DNA from: Lotus japonicus
Taxonomy: Eukaryota > Streptophyta > Magnoliopsida > Fabales > Fabaceae
Direction of reading: 5' to 3'
Assembly (NCBI RefSeq): GCF_012489685.1
Contig: NC_080044.1
Location: forward strand, 70,666,732 to 70,730,731
DNA length: 64,000 nucleotides
Positions within the stretch are counted from its first letter, which is position 1; each line of letters starts with the position of its first letter. The notes below the pieces were generated by a model, which was given only the letters and a program-made list of their open reading frames with translations, was not told the origin of the DNA and did no database searches. The translations under genes and the position numbers were made by a program. This document shows positions 57,201 to 64,000 of this stretch, one piece after another.

Positions 57201-58659
57201 TGAACTTAATTAGTTGTACAACTTTGTTAATGGACTACTTGACTACATGTCTACATCTGTTGTTATATTTATAAATTACTCAGAACAAGTAATTAAATGG
57301 AAGCTCAAATACTGAGAGTTTTCCACCTTGGCATTTGGTGATGATGTTAAACTGAACCAAGAGTTCACGTTAGCATGTAATATAAGGGCACAGTGACTTT
57401 TCTTATTTTGGATGTAGGACGCATGTAAAATGGAAGGGCTTAGTGTATTTTTTTTAATTAAAGGACCGCTAATAGGATAGCATATTATTACAAACTCTCA
57501 ATTTCACTAACTGTAGTTCAGGCGCAATAAATGTGGGTGGTTGTCTACCTCATGGTCTCTTAAATATATAAGTTTCACATCACATCCGGCCTTAATCATA
57601 ATCATCATGGCAAAGACTAAAAGAATGGTGCAAGTAATAGAAAGGTTATTTGTAGAAGGAAGCATTTAATAAATTACGGGGCTCAAGCGGTTTGGAAGGA
57701 CATAGTAGTAGTTTGCTCATGTGGTGAGATCTGGCTGTAATTATACCTCTGCTATGCTACTGTTGATCAACATAAGAAAGATCTTTTTTTGTGCAAACAA
57801 CTTGATCTCTACCCCTGTATCTTGAGCACCCAAATCTGGGATTATTCTGTTGACAGGACATAGTAGTAGTTTGCTCATGTACAGGTGTTGCCATCTCGAT
57901 AAAACCTCACCTTTTGTACATTTGTTCATTTGAAATTCTTATTTTCCAAATTTGTATATGGCATATACAATCTGTAATAAATACATTCAGAAGAGGGTTG
58001 GGTTCCGGTGCAAACACTAAACTACTTTAGTTTGTAATCTAATCACATTTTTTAGGATTAACATATTTAATGGTTTGGGTAGAACATAGTCCTCATAAAA
58101 TATGTTTTAGGATCAGTTCACAGAGTTGCTAATGCTGGCCAGGTGTATCAGATAAGTTTGACATGAAAGGAGCATTTAACGTTGCAAGAATGTTAGTTTC
58201 ATGTCTTTACTCTTTGTATCTTTGATATTTACTATACACGTTCTTTTTTTCACAAGCAATAGCACATGCCCAAAAAATATCTGCCGCATATATTTAAGTG
58301 GAATGATTATATTTCTCTGAAACAAAATTAATTCCAAGTAAATCATTATGTAAATATGTTTTTTTCAAAAAAGTTAGCTTCATTGTTAATAACTTAATCC
58401 GATCCTCCAAGCATGTATGAGTATCTTTTTTAGACTATATAATTATATATCTACAAAATAAGAATTTCTTTATAATTTATTTTATAAAAAACTTATGATT
58501 TAGTCATTAAAGATATCTATGTTCGTTTTGGTGGGAAAAACTTTGCCTCACTTGCCCACCATCCTATAAATAGGTACTTCCAGGGACTTTAACTTCATGC
58601 ATCATTAAGCTGTTTTTGGTCTTACTTTTCAATCTGTGCTTCAAATCTTCACACAAGTC

Positions 58660-59929
58660 ATGGTTCACTTTGTTCCATTTGGTGGTTACATGGGTACCCT
58701 TTGTATCATACCGCGCAAGAATGAAGTATGCTATTTCCACTTTAGACCTCAAAACACATTTTTTTGGGTCTTTTTTTTTTCAGTATGGATTTGGTAAACA
58801 AACCATGATATAACTGTTATTGAAACGTTGACATTTATTTGGTAAACCTTGGTTCAAGACTTAACCCAGACCTGCTTGGTTCATGATAGTGCCTAAGGAA
58901 CATACTAAATATTGATTATTCTAACGCTTCATGATAGTTTCCTTTTGCACGTTATGCTTCCTTGCATTTACTGGGAAACACATGTTCTTAAACTATTATA
59001 ACGCTTCATTTTAATTTATTTACTCTGGTTATTTTTTGCATCTAGGAAATTGCTGTGATTGACCAACAATTCGTGCTTAACTGGGCTAATGTTCTTGGGG
59101 CCAAATGGTTGATTGAAGACCCTTTGCAGAGGCTTTACATTGTGGACTTTAATATGGATTTTACAACACCAACTCTCCTTCAAGGTTGGGGTGCAGTTGT
59201 TTCATTCTATGGCTTGGATGAGACACATTGGTGTGTCCTCCAAATGGTTGCTGCATCTCATTTCCACATGAGGATTTTTGACTTATTGGACAATGAGATT
59301 AGCTATGATCCCTTTCGAGCACCTGTAGAAGGTTCTGGGTCTGTCAGGGGGGAAGAAGATGAAGTCGAGAGCGTCCGGATAGACCGCTCTGAAGAAGATG
59401 CTTTGTCAGAAGCTTTAGCCCTTGTGCCATATGCTCCACCACCCTCTAGCACTGATATTTCTGTTGAGGCCGAGCAAGAGCTTGAAATGGTGGCTCACCT
59501 GGGAGGAACAACTGTGCAAGCAAATGAAGGGCCACCTCAGTATCGCATGCACCTCAACACGACTCTGACCCCGTACCGTGCGTACGGAAGTCAGTATGTA
59601 AGTTTGATTTAAATTGTAAAACTAAGGCTTATTGATACCATTCGTTTCCCCTTAAGTATATGATGTTTTTTCATTTTTTTTTCTAGAACTTACCTCGAAA
59701 GGTGGCTGAATATGTTCGCCAAAACGGACGTCAGCCCTGGGTCATAAGAGGACCAACTGGAATTAAGAAGGACATCAACATCCTTTTCAGGCCAGATAAA
59801 ACCTACACTAAACTTGGAAAGGGTTGGAGAAAATTTTGTAAACTTCATGACATTCAGCATGGTCAGAAGATGTCAATGCACTTCACTGATGGTGTATCCA
59901 GGTTGATTGATGTGGAGATTTTCAAGTAG
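58660..59929 (+). CDS. Two-domain B3-like DNA-binding protein
   Basis: Three exons join in phase: 58660-58725, 59046-59597 and 59687-59929, giving 286 residues. The C-terminal 80 residues match the plant B3 DNA-binding fold: LPRKVAEYV at the start, then KLGKGWRKFCKLHDIQHGQK, where a GW-x2-F is followed by a G-x-K/G turn, and a final beta strand. The first 95 residues (from FVPFGGYMG to MRIFDLL) have the length and hydrophobic pattern of a second, diverged B3 fold. The middle is acidic. B3 proteins bind DNA in the nucleus as transcription factors; the target here is unknown. No lesion is seen. It lies between RPA and Rep/helicase on the same strand. Confidence 0.65.
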
Positions 59930-61003
59930 AGATTGTTGTTGGCCATTGTACACGCTTTTAGGGGGATTTGGGTTGCTTATTTGCATGGTTTTTAATGCCA
60001 GATCTGGTCCAGTGTGGACATTTCAAGAAAGGCTTAGGTTGGCCTAATTGTAGGAATTAGGATGTTGTGTTGTTTAGTGGTTTATGTCTACGTTTGTTTC
60101 ACGATATGAATATGTCATCTATGTTTACCAATCAAGATATGTTTGTAAAATATTATTAATATTAATGTCAAGTTGTGTTATGAAAAAGTGATTTCACTCT
60201 CTTCTTAAAACCATGCAAATGGTTGTTTTGGAGTAGAAAAGTATCTTTACATGGCAAAGAGAACATCACTTCAAGACAGTGTATATAAGGGGTAGCATTT
60301 ATATCAGATTTTATTTAAAGAGTAATGGCTCCTAAATAATCTTATGTAGTATATTTAAATCTTAAGTGTAAGTTTTTGTCTTTATTAAGCTATCAAAGGC
60401 CCATTTCGAGTTACTTTTGATGTTGACTTCCATTCACATTTTTTTTTATGTAATTTACCAAACCACTTTAATAAAGGCTTTTATATTTCATTATTCAAAT
60501 CCAATTGATGTGATATTCTCGCCTATGCTATTGTGGTATTTGGTATCATGTGTTTCACTTATTGGTGGCAATGGATATAAATATCTAAACCACAAACTCA
60601 TATTTGACCTTCAAGGTTGAATCATGAATTTTCCATACCACCTGTTGCTGAACTTTCTGAATTTGGAGATAGTAATTGTAGTTTAGTGTATGTATTTTCA
60701 TCAGGAGTTTGCTCTTGGCTATTGTATCAACATACCCTGGTATTACTATAAGGGGATTCTTCACCTGGGCACAATCAGGAAAGTTTTGTTATGGACTCTT
60801 CATCTGTGCATAGGGACACGCCTGGCGAAGATAAGGTCCAAGGTAATTTGGTCATATTGCTATATAAGCTTCCTTTGAATTCATCTTAATATTAGTACCA
60901 TTTTTCGTTTAACGAAGACACTTTTGTACATGCCAAGTAGTTTAATGGTCTAAATTTAGCAGCATTATTATGCAAAGCATCCAGAAGTATCAGGAAGCAA
61001 ATA
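59930..61003. other. Spacer between B3-like and Rep/helicase genes
   Basis: AT-rich. Exon-like segments near 60700-60840 (reading GTIRKVLLWTLHLC) are not convincing. It may include the Rep/helicase leader. Confidence 0.35.
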
Positions 61004-64000
61004 ATGGATCGTAAAAGAAGTTCTGTAGAAATTTTTCACAATGAAAATTGTGGGAGCACTGGGCAAGGCAAGCATTGCAGTTGTTATGCACTTTTTATTA
61101 TGCTATAAATTCTAATTTGTGATTTCCACTTTAGTGTTAAGTGAAATGGCTAAAATTTTGGTCATTTCCTATCCTGTGTCTACTAATTTATATAATGCTC
61201 TTAATTTCAATGAAACAGGTTCAAAGTCTAGGAAGATGAGTTGCAGTCCATTGTTATCAAATATAACAAATATCATGTCAGTTCCAAATGATGGAAGATC
61301 CAGTGGGATGCGTTTGGATAGAGCAATCAACATTCCAGGTGCCACTCCTAACGAGGGATATACAAAAAGCACATTTTGTAAGATCTGAATTTCGTGTTAT
61401 ATCCTTGAGGTTGAATTGGAAGTATTGTGTATTATTCACAGAAATCCGTGTTTGATTCAGGCGGGTTTCATTCAACATCTTCTTCCAATTTGACTCACAT
61501 TTCGATTTTGCAAGATGTCCACTCCAATGGTTCCCTAAAAACTGGTATCTAATCATTTTACTATGATTTAAATGATTGATGATTGACAATAAATGTTATA
61601 TTTTGAAATGATTTTATGTTCAATATGTGCAGCTGAAGACATTATTATAACCCAGCAGAGTGCAGCTGCAAGGTTAAGGAGAATACAACATGTCAAAATC
61701 AAAAGAAGCTGCTTGGTCATGGACAAAGAAAATTTTCCACAACGTGATTCCAACACAGGTATGTCGTCCCGAATTGCTAATGATTAATTTATTTTCTTTT
61801 CATAGTTAATAACATGTGTAAATGTTGTTAAGTAGGAACACGTGATTCCCCCAGACTGAAGGTCAAGAAAAGAATATTGGTAAAAGACCGAATATAGCAC
61901 AGTCTAGAGCAAGTTCCTCAAAGAGTTCTGTTGTTAAGACTAAGCCTGGGGAAGGTGTATCTCTGTGTCGGAAACTGGTTTCTGAGTTCAATGCAGCTGC
62001 TAATTCTCCACTTAATGTTCCAAACATATACGACGATGCTGAGTTAATAGGTAATTGTTTAGTTTTTGTTATCTAATAGAGGTTCCATGCGTAAGTTCAA
62101 CCGAGCTGTAATGTAACGTTTCATTTGTGTGTTTACAGACGAGGTAGACCTTGGAGATGCATCTTTTCTGTGCAGAATTTGCCATGCTCAGATGTGGTAT
62201 GAAGAACGAATAGACAAAAGTAAGCAGTCTAATAATCCCGAATTCTATCGGTGTTGTATGAAAGGAAAGGTGGTCTTACCATTTATATCTAAGCCGCCAC
62301 TGTTGTTGTATAATTTGCTTCATGGTATAGATTCCCGATCAAAACACTTTAAGGATAATATTAGAGCATATAATAGTATGTTCGCCTTTACTTCAATTGG
62401 TGGGAAGGTTGAATCCTCTTTGAACAATGGTGGAGGCCCCCCTCAATTTGTGTTGAGTGGCCAAAATTATCACAGAATTGGTACTCTATTACCTCAAGCC
62501 GGTCAATCACCAAAATTTGCCCAACTTTATATCTATGACACACAGAATGAAAATTCCAATAGAATGAAGCCGTTTAAGTAAGTTTTTATATTCTATATAG
62601 TAATTTATCTTTTTTTATCATTTTTACATGTAATATGTTGGCATGAAATTTAACAAGTGTTTTGGCCCATGTGCAGCTCAATGAACACAGCGGAGAATTT
62701 GGATATATCATTAGTTGAGGATTTAAAGCAAATGATTGATGAGAACAATGTTTTAGCAAAATCATTTCGCAAAGTGCGAGATTATATCAATGAGAAAGAA
62801 TCTTCGTCATTTGCTTTGAGACTTTTTCGGAAGCGAGGTAAGGACCCCCGAACATATAACCTTCCTACGTCTGACGAGATTGCAGCACTTATTGTAGGAG
62901 ATTTTGATACAGTTGAAGTTGGTCGTGATATTATTGTCAAAAAAGATGGTGTCCTTTCTAGGATTCACGAAACTCATACTTCGTTTATTCCTTTACAATA
63001 TCCTTTGATATTTCCTTATGGCGAAGATGGTTGGCAAGAAGATATTCCTTTATCTGGTATTTCTGCTACTACTAGCTCTCGCTTGAAACCTCGCGTCACA
63101 TTGAGAGAATTCATAACATTCAGAATTCAAGAAAGGAATAATGAGTATGGGAATGTGGTTTTATGCAGAAGGCTTTTTCAACAATTTGTGGTTGATTGCT
63201 TTACTATGATTGAATCACAAAGGCTTTCATTTATTAGAAATAATCAAAAACTGATTCGAGCAGATTTTCTCAATGGCCTTGAAGAAGCAATGTCTAGAGG
63301 AGAAACTGATCCAAGTTTTTTAGGGACGCGTATTGTGCTCCCAGCATCCTTTATTGGTGGAAAACGCTATATGTTTGATTGTTGTCAGGATGCAATGGCT
63401 ATATGCAAGCGTTATGGTTATCCTGACCTTTTCATTACTGTCACCTGCAATTCTGCATGGAAAGAAATTGATAGATTTGTGCGACCACGAAATGTTCGTG
63501 CTGACGAACGTCCTGATGTTTGTTGTCGAGTGTTTAAAATCAAACTTGACCATTTAATAGCAACCTTGAAGAGTGGCATCATCTTCGGACCTTTGGATGC
63601 AGGTATGTTCCATTTATTTACTGTTTTCAAATTATAACTTATTGTATATATAGTTATTTGTATGTTTTTTTTCCAGGTATGTATACAATTGAATTCCAAA
63701 AAAGAGGATTACCCCATGCTCATATTTTGTTATGGCTTTCTAAAGAGAACAAATTAGTAACAACTTCTGACATTGATAAATGCATTTCTGCTGAGATTCC
63801 TGACCCAATATTATATCCTAAATTAAACAACGTTGTGTCTACTTACATGTTGCATGGGCCTTGTGGTTCGGGACATTACAAATCTCCTTGCATGACAGAT
63901 GGAAAGTGCAGTAAATTTTTTCCGAAAAAATTCCAAGAAAGCACTATAATTGATGATGATGGTTATCCTGTTTATAAAAGAAGAGACACTGGAGTTTATG
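61004..64000 (+). CDS. Helitron Rep/helicase, N-terminal part
   Basis: A probable start is MDRKRSS at 61004. Exons recognised with good borders are 61855-62050, 62139-62577, 62677-63602 and 63677 to the edge, the last three joining in phase. The sequence shows a zinc-finger-like start (CRICHAQMW and CCMKG), the Helitron_like_N block (SGQNYHRIGTLLP, LREFITFRIQERNN), Rep motif 1 (LFITVTCNSAW) and the HUH motif (GLPHAHILLWL). This nickase starts rolling-circle transposition; a Pif1-type helicase should follow beyond the edge, and the catalytic tyrosines are not yet reached. Upstream small exons (61219-61342, 61461-61545, 61633-61759) fit the frame. The junction 61759/61855 does not keep phase, so another splice site or a small frameshift must be assumed. 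The first intron appears to use a GC-AG border (AAG/GCAAGC). Confidence 0.85.

Larger units (their letters stand above)
54939..58659. other. Non-coding interior of the large Helitron
   Basis: It contains a 249-bp tandem duplication at 55616-56113, a MITE-like repeat at 56935-57200 and a 25-base direct repeat (CATAGTAGTAGTTTGCTCAT) at about 57700 and 57859. No gene recognised. Confidence 0.45.
52141..64000 (+). mobile_element. Large, potentially autonomous Helitron (5' part)
   Basis: The 5' end reads A/TCTATACTAG, fitting the TC start and the A-T target of Helitrons, and is followed by GACGTGTCGC and GCCACGTGTC motifs that occur inside many plant Helitron 5' ends. Downstream on the same strand are an RPA1-like gene, a B3-like gene and the Rep/helicase gene, which leaves the window. 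RPA-like plus Rep/helicase is a known set in plant autonomous Helitrons. The 3' hairpin lies beyond 64000, so completeness is unknown. The 5' border is a pattern call. Another reading is that RPA and B3 are host genes next to a Helitron starting near 60600. Confidence 0.6.

Overview
The window is plant nuclear DNA. It has spliced genes with GT-AG introns, AT-rich spacers, MITEs, SINEs, Helitrons and a Ty3/gypsy element. Gene content (a clade A PP2C, a group A MAPKK, serpins, an LYAR-type zinc-finger protein) says angiosperm. The style of several repeats, such as an end reading GGGTTAAATATG followed by TTTTTGGTCCCTG, suggests a legume, but that is an inference. All coordinates and splice sites were read by eye.

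Layout: (1) 1-7084 is the 3' part of a Ty3/gypsy (Tat-like) retrotransposon: integrase with one in-frame stop, two antisense genes with their own TATA boxes (one a five-exon plant-mobile-domain gene), and the 3' LTR. (2) 7085-9600 holds a TIR-flanked element with a 650-bp GGT-rich tract, then a LINE tail. (3) 9696-12402 is an intact LYAR-type zinc-finger gene. (4) 13185-16886 is a probable non-autonomous Helitron carrying a broken gene fragment. (5) 18136-30493 holds three serpin copies on the minus strand, each broken by different lesions, and each followed by an unusual acidic/basic C-terminal exon.

(6) Serpin copies 2 and 3 belong to a tandem segmental duplication. Unit 1 is about 20840-27322 and unit 2 about 27750-42058. 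Each unit runs from a serpin to the 5' end of an MKK2-like gene. Unit 1 keeps only the MKK2 promoter and exon 1; unit 2 leads into the complete gene (41039-45024). The units differ by several insertions for which the other unit shows the empty or near-empty site: two Stowaway-type MITEs, a Tourist-like MITE and a SINE-like insert in unit 1; two SINEs, a head-to-tail array of three Helitrons (31474-37955) and a 1.75-kb TIR element carrying an ARM-repeat exon (38607-40354) in unit 2.

(7) MKK2 is convergent with a complete HAB1-like PP2C gene (46271-48959, minus). (8) From 52141 to beyond the right edge lies what looks like a potentially autonomous Helitron. It has a 5' TC terminus, an intact RPA1-like gene, an intact two-domain B3-like gene, and the start of the Rep/helicase gene with its HUH motif.

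The ordinary host genes expected to work are LYAR, MKK2 and HAB1. The other coding sequence belongs to mobile elements, is carried by them, or is decayed. The most interesting signals are the spliced antisense gene in the retrotransposon, the serpin tail exon, the dated Helitron array and the RPA plus B3 cargo of the large Helitron.
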